Shown here piece after piece: positions 40,723 to 51,163 of a DNA stretch of 64,000 nucleotides (position 1 is the stretch's first letter; each line of letters begins with the position of its first letter). Under the pieces are notes generated by a model. It searched no databases. It saw nothing but the letters and a program-made list of their open reading frames with translations, and had not been told where the DNA came from. Origin of the DNA: Xenorhabdus anantnagensis. GTDB lineage: Bacteria > Pseudomonadota > Gammaproteobacteria > Enterobacterales > Enterobacteriaceae. The stretch lies in NCBI RefSeq assembly GCF_028598555.1, contig NZ_JAQRFN010000004.1, positions 124,001-188,000 of the forward strand. Direction: 5' to 3'. Made by a program: the position numbers and the translations under genes.

Positions 40723-43700
40723 ATGGCAAAAGGGGCAAAGGATGATAGTCCGACTGGTACGGGGAATACGGTGGGAACCATTGTTGGTCAGCCGGAGCGG
40801 GCAAAAAAAAGTCTGAAAGAAGCTAATCCCCCCGTTAAGTCGGAAACATCGCAAGAATTACAATCTCAGAACCATTCTAGGAGCAAGAGAGGAGTGTATG
40901 ACGTAATCCACTCGCAAGGTTTTGAGGCGGGAGTTAAGCAAGAGCTCTTCAATACTATTCCTGTTCCGCCTCCCCCCTCTGGCTATGAGTTTTTTCCTGC
41001 GGATCCAGGACAAGAAACAAATGCAGAGACAGGTAAAATGGTTGTAATGGGTGGAAAATTAATTATTGGAGGGGCGCTATGGTTATTAGGTGTATTTGTC
41101 CCACCAGTTGCCTCGCTAGCTATCCCGGTAGGGGGCTTTCTAGTATCCAGCGCTATTGGTAGTAGTATTCGTAGTGGGGGAAAACAGATATTAAAACATA
41201 TAGGATCTAATAAAGAACATATAAAACCTAAAGAACATGCAGGGCCTACAAAACCTAAAGAATCACCGAGTGGTAATAAAATTAAGTCTCAAGAAAATGA
41301 AAATTCTACTCAATCAAATAAAAGAAAAGAAAAAGATCCAGCCAACCAATCTGATCAAGAGCATCCTTCTAAATGTGAAGGTGGTAGTTGTGGAAAAGGC
41401 GAGCCTGTCGATATTACTTCCGGTGATTATCTGCAAACTTACCCAGTCATTGTCATCCCCGGCCTATTACCAATCACCCTAACCCGAACCTATCGCTCTA
41501 CCGCTTCCCAAAATGGGTTATTGGGACCTAAATGGGCTGATGATTGGTCACGTCAATTAGTTATAGACGATGAAAAAATCCATGTTACCGATGCCGATGG
41601 GCAGGTTTATGATTTTTCAACACCTGAAAATCAGGTTTTGGCACGTAATCTCCATCTTCCCCATTGTTTGTTGACCGGAGAGCTTGATGGTGAACTGTAC
41701 CTGATTAACAAACAGAACCAGCAAACTTTCCACTTTAACCATATTGACGGCAATCGGCGTCGGCTATCGGCTATCACGGATCGCCATCAGAATCATATTC
41801 AGTTTATCTATACCGACCAGCATCAGCTGATGGAAGTTGTACGCAATGACGGTTTCCGATTAACACTTCACTACCAGAATCATCAACTGCGAACGGTGGA
41901 TTACCACTTTCAGCAGATACAACAGCGTCTGGTCACCTGCCATTATGACCAGCACGGCTATCTGGCAGAATGTGATGCCTTTCAGCAAAACCATCTGTGG
42001 CATGAATACACCGCACAGGGTTATATGACCCGCTGGCATGATACGGATAAGACCGATTTTTATATTCACTATGATGAACGTGGACGGGTAATTTCCACCC
42101 ATTCTTCCGCAGGTTATTGGGACGATCGTTTTATCTATGACGATGAGGCTCGCGTTACCACTTATCTTGATGCTGAAGGCGAAAAAACCCTTTCCTATTA
42201 CAACCAGAATAATCAGGTGATACGTGAGGTTGATCCGTTAGGGCGTGAAACACGGACACAGTGGCGTTACAACCAGAAGGTTTGGGAAATTGATCCACTG
42301 GGAGGCTACACCACTTTTGACTATAACAATGACGGTGCGTTAACCGAAATTATTCTGCCAACCGGTGAAGCTTTTTACTATGACTATGATGAACACGGCC
42401 AGCTTATTGAAGCAACTTTACCGACAGGCGATATCTGGCAGTTCCATCATGATGAGCAGGGCAATCTAACGGCTGTCACTAATCCACAAGGGCATAAAGA
42501 AGAGTATCAATACGGTCTTCACGGTGAATTGCGGCAACATCTGCTACCGGATGGTCGGCAATGGCACTATGCCTATGACGAACATCAGCGGCTTGCTGCA
42601 ATTATGACGCCGGATGGTCAAACAACCGGTCTGGAACTGGATGAACTGGGGCGTTTACGCCGTACTACCGATGCACTTAAGCACGAAACCCGTTACCGCT
42701 ATAGCCCTGTTCATGCCAGCATTGATAATGGCAGTCTGACAGAAATTGAATGGCCGGATGGGGTGACTCAACACCTAGAATATGACAGCGAACGGCGTGT
42801 TATCGCTATGACCGATGGGGAAGGGTGTACCACTCGCTACGGTTATGGCGCTTTTGATCTGCTTACCCACATTACCCGCCCGGATGGTACGATATTACAC
42901 TTTGGCTATGATCGCCTTACCCGCTTTTGTTCCGTTACTGCCTCGACAGGAGAAACTTATCGTTATGAACGGGATGCCGCTGGTCAGATTATCCGTGAAA
43001 TAGACTTTACCGGCCGCACCATTGATTATCAGTATGATGCGTTGGGGCGTCGCATTCAGGTCAGCTACCCTGATAATCACTCACTGCGCTGGCATTACTC
43101 TTCGGCAGGTTTATTGACCCGACAGGAAACTTGGTATCAGGCGGGAGATAAGGAAGAGCTGAAATCGGTTACCACTTATGAATATAACGCCCGTCGCCAG
43201 ATTATCAGGGCAGCGAATGACGATGCGGTTGTGGAATATGAATATGATGCGACTGGTTTGCCCGTTTGTGAACGCATTAATGGGCGGGAAATTACCCGTG
43301 AATGGAACGATTTTGAACAAATAACCACGGAAACTATCGGTGAGCATACCCTGCGCTTTGATTATAACGTGATGGGTGCTGTTAACCATTTTCAGTTTAA
43401 CCAACATACGCCGCTGACCTTGAGTCATGATGCTTTGGGGCGGGAAGTTGTTCGGGAAAGTACAGAAGGTTTTATTCTTGCCAGTCGATATACCTCGACA
43501 GGGTTGCTGGCGCACCAATCCGCCGGGCGAGCCACAGCGCTGTTTCGTGAAACTTTGGCACAAAATGATCCCCATTTCCCACCACAGGCCACCGCGGTTA
43601 ACCGTAGCTGGCAATATGACCGTGCGTACAGCGTCAGAAGGATTGATGATGATATTTGGGGACAGACTCGTTACCGCTATAACCAGAATGACCAGATTAT

Positions 43701-45060
43701 TAGTGCCACATTTAATGGCCGGTTACCCTATGAAGAACAGTTCAGTTATGATGCCAATGGTAATCTGAATCAACATGTGCTGGTGGATGCACAAGGAGCA
43801 ATTAAGCAATTTGAACAGCATCAGCAGGCAGGGCGAGTTATTAAACGCGGCAATGTCACTTACCGCTATGATGACAATGGTCGACAGGTGGAAAAAACCG
43901 AACACCGTGATGGCTTTCGCCCACAGGTATGGCGTTATCGTTGGGATACGCAGAACCAGTTAACCCATTGTGAAACGCCGGATGGTTCACGCTGGCACTA
44001 TCGCTATGATGCCTTTGGACGGCGTATCCGCAAGCTGAAAGTGCACGATGGCAAACTGGCCGCGGCTAACCTGCAACGGTGGCTGGAGGGTAAACCGGAT
44101 TTAACGGCAAAACACGATACCATTATGGGATATGACTACCTCTGGAGTGGCGACCAGTTAGTTGAAGAAACTCCGATCTATGCAGATGGTACACCTTCTT
44201 ATAACCGCAGTATTTGTTGGTTATATAAGCCCGGAGCATTAACCCCTTCCGCCCGTTATGAAAAAGGCAAACTGCATTATATTGTCAGCGACCATCAGGG
44301 AACACCGCGGGAAATATTGAGTGAATCCGGTAAGTTGGTATGGGCAAATCGGCTAACAACTTGGGGTAGAGCTGAACAAATGCCATTATTGGCTGCAAAT
44401 GATGAGGATTATCATGTTAGTTGCAATTTGCGGTTTACCGGGCAGTATGAAGATAAGGAGAGTGGGTTATATTATAATCGGTTTCGGTATTATGACTGTG
44501 ATACGGGGCAGTATCTTACGTCGGACCCCATCGGGTTGATGGGCGGGGTGAATCCGTATGGGTATGTGTATAATCCTGTGAGTTTTATTGATCCATTTGG
44601 GCTTGTGGGATGTCAGGAGAGAGTCAATAGATTTGTAAAAATATATGAAAATGATCCTATCATAGGCAAAAAAAATTTTGCTTCTGCTGATTATGATATT
44701 GGTGGCCAAAAAGGATCTTTAGATGCAATTAGTGGAGGAGGCAAGATGAACCCTAACCTTGGTGATTACAATACACCCAATGCAACAGGGGAATATAATA
44801 CTTTTGCTCTAAGAGATTCCCTGAATAATCTTAGAAACCAAGACACTGAAGTGAAGATTTTAGAAGCGATAACAAAGAAGTTTAATAATACTGAAGTGAG
44901 CGGTACTATTAATCTACATTCAAAGCTTCGAATTTGTGATTCATGTCAAGGTGTTTTTACACAATTTAGTACACGTTATCCGAACATCCAAATAAACGTA
45001 ACTTACGGCAATGGGAGAAACTTTGGGACTTATCTCGGAGGAGTATTATCCAGAGGGTAG
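40723..45060 (+). CDS. rhs: Rhs effector with C-terminal deaminase-like toxin domain
   Basis: A 1445-residue Rhs protein starting at ATG 40723 with a perfect AAGGAGGG site. The first ~100 residues are low-complexity, followed by a hydrophobic hairpin at about 106-146 (KLIIGGALWLLGVFVPPVAS). From about 230 the YD-repeat cocoon begins (GEPVDITSGDY) and ends at the self-cleavage motif around DPIGLMGGVNPYGY and DPFGL. The last ~150 residues are AT-rich and unrelated to the core. They carry TEVKILEAI (E1376), then INLHSKLRICDSCQGVFTQF with CxxC at C1405/C1408, and YPNIQINV. This pattern fits the Toxin-deaminase (BURPS668_1122-type) family of nucleic-acid deaminase toxins, with Ile in place of the usual Pro before CxxC. 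Target (DNA or RNA) is unknown. The next gene is the likely immunity protein. Confidence 0.9.
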   Translation: MAKGAKDDSPTGTGNTVGTIVGQPERAKKSLKEANPPVKSETSQELQSQNHSRSKRGVYDVIHSQGFEAGVKQELFNTIPVPPPPSGYEFFPADPGQETNAETGKMVVMGGKLIIGGALWLLGVFVPPVASLAIPVGGFLVSSAIGSSIRSGGKQILKHIGSNKEHIKPKEHAGPTKPKESPSGNKIKSQENENSTQSNKRKEKDPANQSDQEHPSKCEGGSCGKGEPVDITSGDYLQTYPVIVIPGLLPITLTRTYRSTASQNGLLGPKWADDWSRQLVIDDEKIHVTDADGQVYDFSTPENQVLARNLHLPHCLLTGELDGELYLINKQNQQTFHFNHIDGNRRRLSAITDRHQNHIQFIYTDQHQLMEVVRNDGFRLTLHYQNHQLRTVDYHFQQIQQRLVTCHYDQHGYLAECDAFQQNHLWHEYTAQGYMTRWHDTDKTDFYIHYDERGRVISTHSSAGYWDDRFIYDDEARVTTYLDAEGEKTLSYYNQNNQVIREVDPLGRETRTQWRYNQKVWEIDPLGGYTTFDYNNDGALTEIILPTGEAFYYDYDEHGQLIEATLPTGDIWQFHHDEQGNLTAVTNPQGHKEEYQYGLHGELRQHLLPDGRQWHYAYDEHQRLAAIMTPDGQTTGLELDELGRLRRTTDALKHETRYRYSPVHASIDNGSLTEIEWPDGVTQHLEYDSERRVIAMTDGEGCTTRYGYGAFDLLTHITRPDGTILHFGYDRLTRFCSVTASTGETYRYERDAAGQIIREIDFTGRTIDYQYDALGRRIQVSYPDNHSLRWHYSSAGLLTRQETWYQAGDKEELKSVTTYEYNARRQIIRAANDDAVVEYEYDATGLPVCERINGREITREWNDFEQITTETIGEHTLRFDYNVMGAVNHFQFNQHTPLTLSHDALGREVVRESTEGFILASRYTSTGLLAHQSAGRATALFRETLAQNDPHFPPQATAVNRSWQYDRAYSVRRIDDDIWGQTRYRYNQNDQIISATFNGRLPYEEQFSYDANGNLNQHVLVDAQGAIKQFEQHQQAGRVIKRGNVTYRYDDNGRQVEKTEHRDGFRPQVWRYRWDTQNQLTHCETPDGSRWHYRYDAFGRRIRKLKVHDGKLAAANLQRWLEGKPDLTAKHDTIMGYDYLWSGDQLVEETPIYADGTPSYNRSICWLYKPGALTPSARYEKGKLHYIVSDHQGTPREILSESGKLVWANRLTTWGRAEQMPLLAANDEDYHVSCNLRFTGQYEDKESGLYYNRFRYYDCDTGQYLTSDPIGLMGGVNPYGYVYNPVSFIDPFGLVGCQERVNRFVKIYENDPIIGKKNFASADYDIGGQKGSLDAISGGGKMNPNLGDYNTPNATGEYNTFALRDSLNNLRNQDTEVKILEAITKKFNNTEVSGTINLHSKLRICDSCQGVFTQFSTRYPNIQINVTYGNGRNFGTYLGGVLSRG

Positions 45061-45194
45061 TTGGGACATTAGTATGAAGATTGAATAGTGAAAAATGGTT
45101 GATCATTATCTATTTAAGCTTACATTTTGTACGAGTAGCTTTTAAAAATGTGTTCTAATATTTATTGAATTAATAGTAGAAATGGGAACAAAGG

Positions 45195-45647
45195 ATGAAT
45201 AATTGCCTTTTTTTAAAAGAGCTTAATAACCTTATTAATGACATAAGAGCTAGTGGTATGAGTGTGCGAGGGTGTGATGATCAGCAACTTGTTGAGCTCG
45301 AAAAGAAATATGGTTTATTGCCTGAAAGCTATAAACTTTTTCTATCTCTTATGGGAATTGAAGCCGGAGATTTTATAATAGGCACTTCAATATTATTTAG
45401 TGAAATAGATGATATAAATGAAGGTGTTATAGCATTAATGGAGACTGATGATATCATTCCACCAGAAAATATGTTTGCTTTCTTATTACATCAAGGATAT
45501 TCATCCTTATTTTTTGTCGATAGGTTTCAAAAAGATCCCATTGTGTATTGTTATACAGAAGGGGAATCAATAAAAGAAACAACATGTACTTTCAGTAATT
45601 TTATACTAGGTGAAATTGAATCTTATAAGGAGTACAGGTCGAAATAG
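45195..45647 (+). CDS. SUKH (SMI1/KNR4)-type immunity protein
   Basis: A 150-residue acidic protein without signal peptide. LVELEKKYGLLPESYKLFLSLMG is the SUKH signature helix-strand region, followed by FSEIDDINEG and YSSLFFVDRF. Proteins of this family neutralise polymorphic toxins and are often paired with nuclease or deaminase tips. It lies 134 bases after the Rhs stop on the same strand and shares the AT-rich composition of the toxin tip, so it is the probable cognate immunity gene. Confidence 0.8.
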   Translation: MNNCLFLKELNNLINDIRASGMSVRGCDDQQLVELEKKYGLLPESYKLFLSLMGIEAGDFIIGTSILFSEIDDINEGVIALMETDDIIPPENMFAFLLHQGYSSLFFVDRFQKDPIVYCYTEGESIKETTCTFSNFILGEIESYKEYRSK

Positions 45648-45761
45648 CAATTTTTGCTGCCTGTAAGAGGTATTCTAATATGATATTTGATTTCAAAAAC
45701 TTTTGACTGTTGGTATTTGCTTGAAAAATATTTATTTCCAGCGATAGAAAATTGACTAAGT

Positions 45762-45791
45762 AAACTAAACTCCCGCCTGATTTGGCGGGAG
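45762..45791 (-). terminator. nth terminator
   Basis: An 8-bp stem CTCCCGCC (45770-45777) with complement at 45784-45791, followed on the minus strand by TTTAGTTT, eight bases after the nth stop. It ends the rsx-nth transcript. Confidence 0.8.
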
Positions 45792-45798
45792 ATAATCA

Positions 45799-46431
45799 TC
45801 ACTCAGTCTTATCCCCATACTCACAAAGATCTTCAATAATACAAGACCCACAGCGAGGTTTACGGGCGATACAAGTATAACGTCCATGCAAGATTAGCCA
45901 ATGGTGGCAATCCACCTTGAATTCATCGGGTACGACTTTCAATAAATTCTTTTCCACTTCATCCACATTTTTGCCGGGCGCAAATTTCGTCCGATTGCTG
46001 ACGCGAAAAATATGGGTATCAACGGCAATGGTCGGCCAGCCAAAAGCGGTGTTCAGCACAACATTAGCTGTTTTTCGCCCCACCCCCGGCAGCGCCTCCA
46101 GTGCTACGCGATCTTCCGGCACTTCTCCCTGATGTTTTTCCAGTAAAATCCGGCAGGTTTTAATCACGTTTTCCGCTTTGGTGTTATATAACCCGATGGT
46201 TTTTATATACTCTTTTAAACCATCAACCCCCAAATCAAGGATCGCCTGTGGCGTATTAGCCACAGGATACAATTTTGCCGTTGCCTTATTGACGCTGACA
46301 TCCGTAGCCTGTGCAGACAGTAATACGGAAATGAGCAACTCAAATGGGGAGTTGAACACCAGCTCAGTAGTCGGGTGTGGATTGTTATCCCGTAAGCGGG
46401 TGAGTATCTCGACCCGTTTTTGTTGATTCAT
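45799..46431 (-). CDS. nth: Endonuclease III
   Basis: A DNA glycosylase/AP lyase for oxidised pyrimidines. The helix-hairpin-helix LPGVGRKTANVVL carries the catalytic Lys, VDTHIFR the catalytic Asp, and the cluster CIARKPRCGSCIIEDLC binds [4Fe-4S]. ATG 46431 (MNQQKRVEIL) gives 210 residues (E. coli 211); a GTG four codons upstream is possible but lacks a better ribosome site. It follows rsxE by 64 bases in the conserved rsx-nth order. Confidence 0.97.
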   Translation of the reverse strand: MNQQKRVEILTRLRDNNPHPTTELVFNSPFELLISVLLSAQATDVSVNKATAKLYPVANTPQAILDLGVDGLKEYIKTIGLYNTKAENVIKTCRILLEKHQGEVPEDRVALEALPGVGRKTANVVLNTAFGWPTIAVDTHIFRVSNRTKFAPGKNVDEVEKNLLKVVPDEFKVDCHHWLILHGRYTCIARKPRCGSCIIEDLCEYGDKTE

Positions 46432-46495
46432 ATCTGATTGCACCTTCAGCTTCTTGTGATATGGCTTCCGCAGCCTTTTTCTACATTGTATTTTT

Positions 46496-47182
46496 TTATA
46501 TTGTATTTTTTTCTATATAGTATTGGCGTTCTTTGTTTTCTGTTCGGCTCTTCATACGTTCATCGATGAGATATTTTCCGGCCAGCATTAAGCCTAGTCC
46601 AATAAAGGCACCGGGTGGCAGGATAGCGAGCAAAAATGGCGAATCCATATGAACAATCTCAATACGCAGGGATTTGGCCCAACTGCCCAGTAGTAAATCC
46701 GCGCCATCAAACAATGTGCCATTACCCAGAATTTCACGTATCGCGCCCAATACGAACAAGACAAAAGTTGCACCGAACCCCATCGCAAGCCCATCAATCA
46801 TTGAGTGGTAGATTGAGTTCTTGGATGCGTAGGCTTCCGCCCGACCAATAACAATACAGTTAGTAACGATTAGCGGAATAAAGATCCCCAATGATTCATA
46901 TAACCCGAATGCGAAGGCATTAATTAGCATCTGAACGGCACTGACGACAGAGGCAATAATCATCACATAAATCGGAATGCGAATTTCATGGGGAACCCAG
47001 CGGCGTAAGGCTGATACTGCAATGTTGGTACTGAACAGAACCAATGTTGTCGCTAACCCCAACCCCAATGCGTTGGTGGCAGTAGAAGAAACGGCTAAAA
47101 GGGGACAAAGCCCTAAAAGCTGCACCAATGCGGAGTTGTTTTTCCATAGCCCCTGAATAAATAGGTTTTTGGTTTCATTCAT
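46496..47182 (-). CDS. rsxE: Electron transport complex subunit RsxE
   Basis: A 228-residue six-helix membrane protein of the RnfE/NqrD family. [17 protein letters not shown] near the N-terminus and [16 protein letters not shown] contain conserved cysteine half-motifs of the family. Start at ATG 47182 (MNETKN) with a GGAGAGA site. Part of the Rsx complex that keeps SoxR reduced in E. coli. Starts two bases after the rsxG stop. Confidence 0.96.
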   Translation of the reverse strand: MNETKNLFIQGLWKNNSALVQLLGLCPLLAVSSTATNALGLGLATTLVLFSTNIAVSALRRWVPHEIRIPIYVMIIASVVSAVQMLINAFAFGLYESLGIFIPLIVTNCIVIGRAEAYASKNSIYHSMIDGLAMGFGATFVLFVLGAIREILGNGTLFDGADLLLGSWAKSLRIEIVHMDSPFLLAILPPGAFIGLGLMLAGKYLIDERMKSRTENKERQYYIEKNTI

Positions 47183-47184
47183 GA

Positions 47185-47811
47185 TTATTTCTCTCCACAA
47201 ATTGGCAGCGAAGAAAGTTGCGCTGGTACTTTTTCCAGATAAAGGGTTGTCCGTTTAACGGCATTAACAACGGCACGAGGTGTAATAGTAGCACCGGTAA
47301 ATTGGTCAAACTCTCCGCCGTCTTTCTTAACCGCCCAGTTGTCATCGTTCTTTGATATGATTTTCTTACCAGAAAAAACATAGATCCAATCGGAAATTCG
47401 GGTTTCAATTTTGTCTCCCAAACCTGGGGTTTCATGATGCTCAGTCACACGAACACCTAATACTTTGCCGGAGAAATCAGCACCCACCAGTAATTGAATC
47501 GCGCCTGAATAGCCATCAGGCGCTGTGCTTTCCAATGCAGCAGCAACTGGAACGTCATTTTTACGGGCGAGATAAAGACGGTGAGGTTGATTATTGCCCA
47601 ATGCCTTGTCTGTCACCAGATAGCACTCATTTTGCATATCATTGTCATAAAAGTTAGGAGGAACAACTTGATCCAGCAATACCTTATGTTGCAAAGCTGC
47701 TTGTTCAGCGATGCGGTCTTTTGTCAACGAATAAACAATTGCTGTTAATCCAGTCGTACAGGCGGCGAAAATTGCGAGGGTAATACCGTGACGACGCATA
47801 GTTTCTAACAT
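47185..47811 (-). CDS. rsxG: Electron transport complex subunit RsxG
   Basis: A 208-residue RnfG/NqrC-type subunit, with one N-terminal membrane helix ([18 protein letters not shown]) and a periplasmic domain. [12 protein letters not shown] carries the Thr to which FMN is covalently bound in the family. ATG 47811 is preferred over longer frames because AAGGGAGA precedes it and [10 protein letters not shown] is the family N-terminus. The longer frame reaches into rsxD. Confidence 0.95.
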   Translation of the reverse strand: MLETMRRHGITLAIFAACTTGLTAIVYSLTKDRIAEQAALQHKVLLDQVVPPNFYDNDMQNECYLVTDKALGNNQPHRLYLARKNDVPVAAALESTAPDGYSGAIQLLVGADFSGKVLGVRVTEHHETPGLGDKIETRISDWIYVFSGKKIISKNDDNWAVKKDGGEFDQFTGATITPRAVVNAVKRTTLYLEKVPAQLSSLPICGEK

Positions 47812-47827
47812 AGTAATCTCCCTTTTC

Positions 47828-48907
47828 CTATTTATGGCCGTAAGCACGAGGCTGAGTGTAATGATCAATAAGCGGTACACATATGTTTGCCAGTAATACC
47901 GCGAAGGCAACAGCGTCTGGATAACCACCATAAACACGAATTACCCAAATAAGCCCACCAATGATGGCTCCGTAAATCAGACGACCTTTTGGTGTTGTTG
48001 ATGCACTAACCGGATCGGTAGCAATAAAAAAGGCACCTAACATGGTTGCACCGGAAAAGAGTTGCAATAAAGGTGGTGAATAATGAGTAGGATCAATAAA
48101 CCAACTCATCAATGCACAAGCGCCCAGTGACAAAATAAATGCCGTTGGGATTTGCCAGTTAATGACTTTTCGGTTGAGCATAATCAGGCCACCGGCCAAA
48201 TAAGCAATATTGACCCACTGCCAGCCAATGCCTGCCAGAACGCCCTGTAGAATAGGTTGTTGCAATACCTCATTAATATCATGGGTCAGTCTGCCAGTTT
48301 TAAAACTATCCAGCGGTGTTGCCTGACTCAATCCATCAATGCCTTGTTGCAGTTGTAATAAAGTAGAACCATCTGGCGTATGTCCTGTGAAAATGACCAT
48401 CAGACTATCCCACGGCGTTAAAGTGAATGCCTGTAAAGAATCCGGTGGCATCCAACTGGTCATTTGTACAGGAAATGAGATTAGCAGAACAACATAGCCA
48501 ACCATGGCAGGGTTAAATGGGTTTTGTCCAAGTCCCCCATATAAGTGCTTAGCAATAATGATGGCAAAAAATGTTCCGAGCACGATTAACCACCATGGTG
48601 CTAATGGTGGCAGGCTAATCCCTAAAAGCAATCCTGTAACTAAAGCAGAATTATCTTTGAGATAGGGAAGTATCAACTGTTTTTTTAGCGCAATAGCCGC
48701 GGATTCAGCTAATAATGCGGTAATGACAGCCAAAGCAATCTGGAACAAAGTTCCATAGCCAAAAAAATAGGTTTGTACTGCCATACCCGGTATGGCAGCT
48801 AAAACCACCCAAAACATAATTTGGCTGGTGCTTTTTTGATTATGTGTAAAAGGCGAACTCGCGACTTTTAACAGGTTGTTGTCAGTTTTTACTGGCCTAA
48901 ATTTCAT
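47828..48907 (-). CDS. rsxD: Electron transport complex subunit RsxD
   Basis: A 359-residue polytopic membrane protein of the RnfD/NqrB family. [16 protein letters not shown] holds the covalent-flavin Thr; the N-terminus begins FRPVKTDNN with several helices after it. Start at ATG 48907, 12 bases after the rsxC stop. Confidence 0.96.
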   Translation of the reverse strand: MKFRPVKTDNNLLKVASSPFTHNQKSTSQIMFWVVLAAIPGMAVQTYFFGYGTLFQIALAVITALLAESAAIALKKQLILPYLKDNSALVTGLLLGISLPPLAPWWLIVLGTFFAIIIAKHLYGGLGQNPFNPAMVGYVVLLISFPVQMTSWMPPDSLQAFTLTPWDSLMVIFTGHTPDGSTLLQLQQGIDGLSQATPLDSFKTGRLTHDINEVLQQPILQGVLAGIGWQWVNIAYLAGGLIMLNRKVINWQIPTAFILSLGACALMSWFIDPTHYSPPLLQLFSGATMLGAFFIATDPVSASTTPKGRLIYGAIIGGLIWVIRVYGGYPDAVAFAVLLANICVPLIDHYTQPRAYGHK

Positions 48908-48919
48908 CGATAAATTTCA

Positions 48920-51163
48920 CTATTCTGTTGTAATTCTTTGTTCTTCTTGAGCTTGAGCCGCTTTTTTAGCTTTGACACGAGCAATGGCTGCGGCGACAGC
49001 GGCTTTACGTGGATCGACTTCTTCCGGTGCTTCGGAAATCGCTTGTGGTGGCATCGGCTCCGGCTGGTTTTGCGCGGCTTTCTTGGCTTTGGCACGGGCA
49101 ATGGCTGTGGCGACAGCGGCTTTACGTGGATCGACTTCTTCCGGTGCTTCGGAAATCGCTTGTGGTGGTATCGGCTCCGGCTGGTTTTGCGCGGCTTTCT
49201 TGGCTTTGGCACGGGCAATGGCGGCAGCGACAGCGGCTTTACGTGGATCGATTTCTTCCGGCGCTTCGGAAATCGCTTGTGGTGGCATCGGCTCTGACGG
49301 GTTTTGCGCGGCTTTCTTGGCTTTGGCACGGGCAATGGCGGCAGCGACAGCGGCTTTACGTGGATCGACTTCTTCCGGCGCTTCGGAAACAGCTTGCGGT
49401 GACATTGTCACTTCTTCGCTGCTTTGAGCTGCCTTTTTCGCTTTTGCTCTGGCTATTGCAGCGGCGACAGCCGCTTTACGAGGATCATTGTCTTCAACCG
49501 ATGCTGATGTATCTGCATCCAAGTTTGTAGTGGCTTGTTTTTCTGCCTGACGGGCACGCAACTGTTCTTTTCTGGCTTTACGTGCTGCAATCGCGTCGTC
49601 ATTATCAGGTAGTTGTCCAGCTTGTATGGTGATAGCTTTACCCGTTGTAGCCTGTTTTTCTTTTACACGGGCAAGGGCGGCTTGAATAGCATTCTGATCT
49701 TTACTATCTACTTGAACCATAGATTTTTTATGGCGTTCTTCACGAGCCAGTTTTTCTCGTTCCATACGTGCTTGTTTAGCCTCAAACCGAATTTTGGCTT
49801 CGGCTGAACGGCGTGTCTCGGCATCGATGGCGCGTATTTCGGCTTTTTCCTGTCGATAGTATTGAACCAGGGGAATATTGCTTGGACACACATAAGCACA
49901 GGCACCACATTCAATACAGTCGAATAAATTGTGATTTTTGGCTTTTTCATGTTCTTGCCCACGACTGAACCAATAAAGTTGTTGAGGTAATAACCCGGCA
50001 GGACATGCTTCAACACATAAGCCACAGCGAATACATGCCTCTTCAATCTCTTTTGGTTCCATCTCTTGTATCGAAGGCGCAAGAATACAGTTACTGATTT
50101 TTACGATGGGAACATTCAAGTCAGGCAGAGTAAAACCCATTAATGGCCCACCCATAATGACCATTTGTTCTGATCCTGATTTAAATCCAGCTTGTTGTAG
50201 CAAGAATTGAACCGGTGTACCAAGACGGGCCCAGAAATTACCGGGAGAAGTTACAGATTCCCCGGTTAGTGTGACGACTCGCTCGATTAACGGCTCTCCA
50301 TCAATAATGGCCCTCTTTATAGCCACTACTGTGCCCACATTTTGCATAAGAACGCCGATATCAGAGGAACGTCCACCAGAAGGAACCTCTTTTCCAGTCA
50401 GGATCTTGGTAAGTTGTTTGGCTCCACCAGAAGGATATTTGGTTGGAATAACTCGCACAATGATGGACTTATCACCATTGAGAGCAGTATTTAGGGCATT
50501 AATTGCGTCGGGTTTGTTATCTTCAATACCGATCAACACCTGCTTTGGATTGAGCAGATGCATTAAAATACGGATACCTTCAATAACTTCTTCTGCATGT
50601 TCCTGCATTAAACGGTCATCAGCAGTGATATAGGGTTCACACTCTGCGGCATTGATGATCAAAATTTTGAGGTTATGTCGACCACCTTTCAGTTTTGTCT
50701 CAGTAGGGAAACCAGCTCCACCTAAGCCCGCAATGCCTGCTTGCTGAATGCGTTTCAATATTTCATTAACATCCAGCGTTGTGTAATCAGCGACTTGATT
50801 ACGTTCTATCCATTGGTCCTTACCATCAGGGCGTAACCGGACACATAGTTCTTTCAGTCCAGAAGGGTGTGCTGTGACGCAAGGCTCGATTGCGATAATT
50901 GTCCCTGATGTGGAAGCATGAACAGGCAGCGTTTTACCTATTCCAAGCGTCAACACCTGGCCTTTCAATACCTTATCACCCACTTTAACCCGCAGTTCAC
51001 CTTCTGGCCCCAAATGTTGCTGTAGGGGAATAATTAATTCATCCGGTAATGGGGCATGACGTAACGGGGTGCTGCTAGATTGCAGTTTCATTTCTGGTGG
51101 ATGGATGCCACCATCAAAATCCCAGATTCTATTCTTGTTAAGTAAGTTGAGCAGATTAAACAT
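48920..51163 (-). CDS. rsxC: Electron transport complex subunit RsxC with extended repeat tail
   Basis: A 747-residue RnfC homologue that binds NADH/FMN and iron-sulfur clusters. [14 protein letters not shown] starts the N-terminal barrel, [13 protein letters not shown] is the nucleotide-binding loop, and two [4Fe-4S] motifs are [12 protein letters not shown] and [12 protein letters not shown]. The C-terminal third is a charged, Ala/Lys-rich repeat tail: five copies of a 39-residue unit containing [23 protein letters not shown] 51163 (MFNLLNLL) has GAGG nine bases upstream and overlaps rsxB by eight bases. Repeat number varies between RsxC proteins of enterics, so the copy count is strain-specific. 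Confidence 0.95.
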   Translation of the reverse strand: MFNLLNLLNKNRIWDFDGGIHPPEMKLQSSSTPLRHAPLPDELIIPLQQHLGPEGELRVKVGDKVLKGQVLTLGIGKTLPVHASTSGTIIAIEPCVTAHPSGLKELCVRLRPDGKDQWIERNQVADYTTLDVNEILKRIQQAGIAGLGGAGFPTETKLKGGRHNLKILIINAAECEPYITADDRLMQEHAEEVIEGIRILMHLLNPKQVLIGIEDNKPDAINALNTALNGDKSIIVRVIPTKYPSGGAKQLTKILTGKEVPSGGRSSDIGVLMQNVGTVVAIKRAIIDGEPLIERVVTLTGESVTSPGNFWARLGTPVQFLLQQAGFKSGSEQMVIMGGPLMGFTLPDLNVPIVKISNCILAPSIQEMEPKEIEEACIRCGLCVEACPAGLLPQQLYWFSRGQEHEKAKNHNLFDCIECGACAYVCPSNIPLVQYYRQEKAEIRAIDAETRRSAEAKIRFEAKQARMEREKLAREERHKKSMVQVDSKDQNAIQAALARVKEKQATTGKAITIQAGQLPDNDDAIAARKARKEQLRARQAEKQATTNLDADTSASVEDNDPRKAAVAAAIARAKAKKAAQSSEEVTMSPQAVSEAPEEVDPRKAAVAAAIARAKAKKAAQNPSEPMPPQAISEAPEEIDPRKAAVAAAIARAKAKKAAQNQPEPIPPQAISEAPEEVDPRKAAVATAIARAKAKKAAQNQPEPMPPQAISEAPEEVDPRKAAVAAAIARVKAKKAAQAQEEQRITTE
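48950..49500 (-). repeat. 117-bp tandem repeat array inside rsxC (five copies)
   Basis: The DNA coding the RsxC tail consists of five 117-bp units, the inner ones nearly identical and the outer ones more diverged. Units can be recognised by the recurring TTTACGTGGATCGA near 49010, 49127, 49244 and 49361, and a diverged TTTACGAGGATCAT near 49478. In-frame expansion or contraction would change protein length by 39 residues. Confidence 0.9.

Noticed and set aside
34619-45650. Insertion sequence or phage boundaries for the T6SS island
   Set aside because: No transposase, integrase, target-site duplication or tRNA fragment could be seen at either edge.
48950-49500. Possible CRISPR-like array
   Set aside because: The repeats are contiguous, 117 bp long, coding and in frame with rsxC, with no unique spacers and no cas genes.
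48938-49530. Several long plus-strand open frames opposite the rsxC tail
   Set aside because: They are complementary readings of the 117-bp repeats and lack independent start signals.
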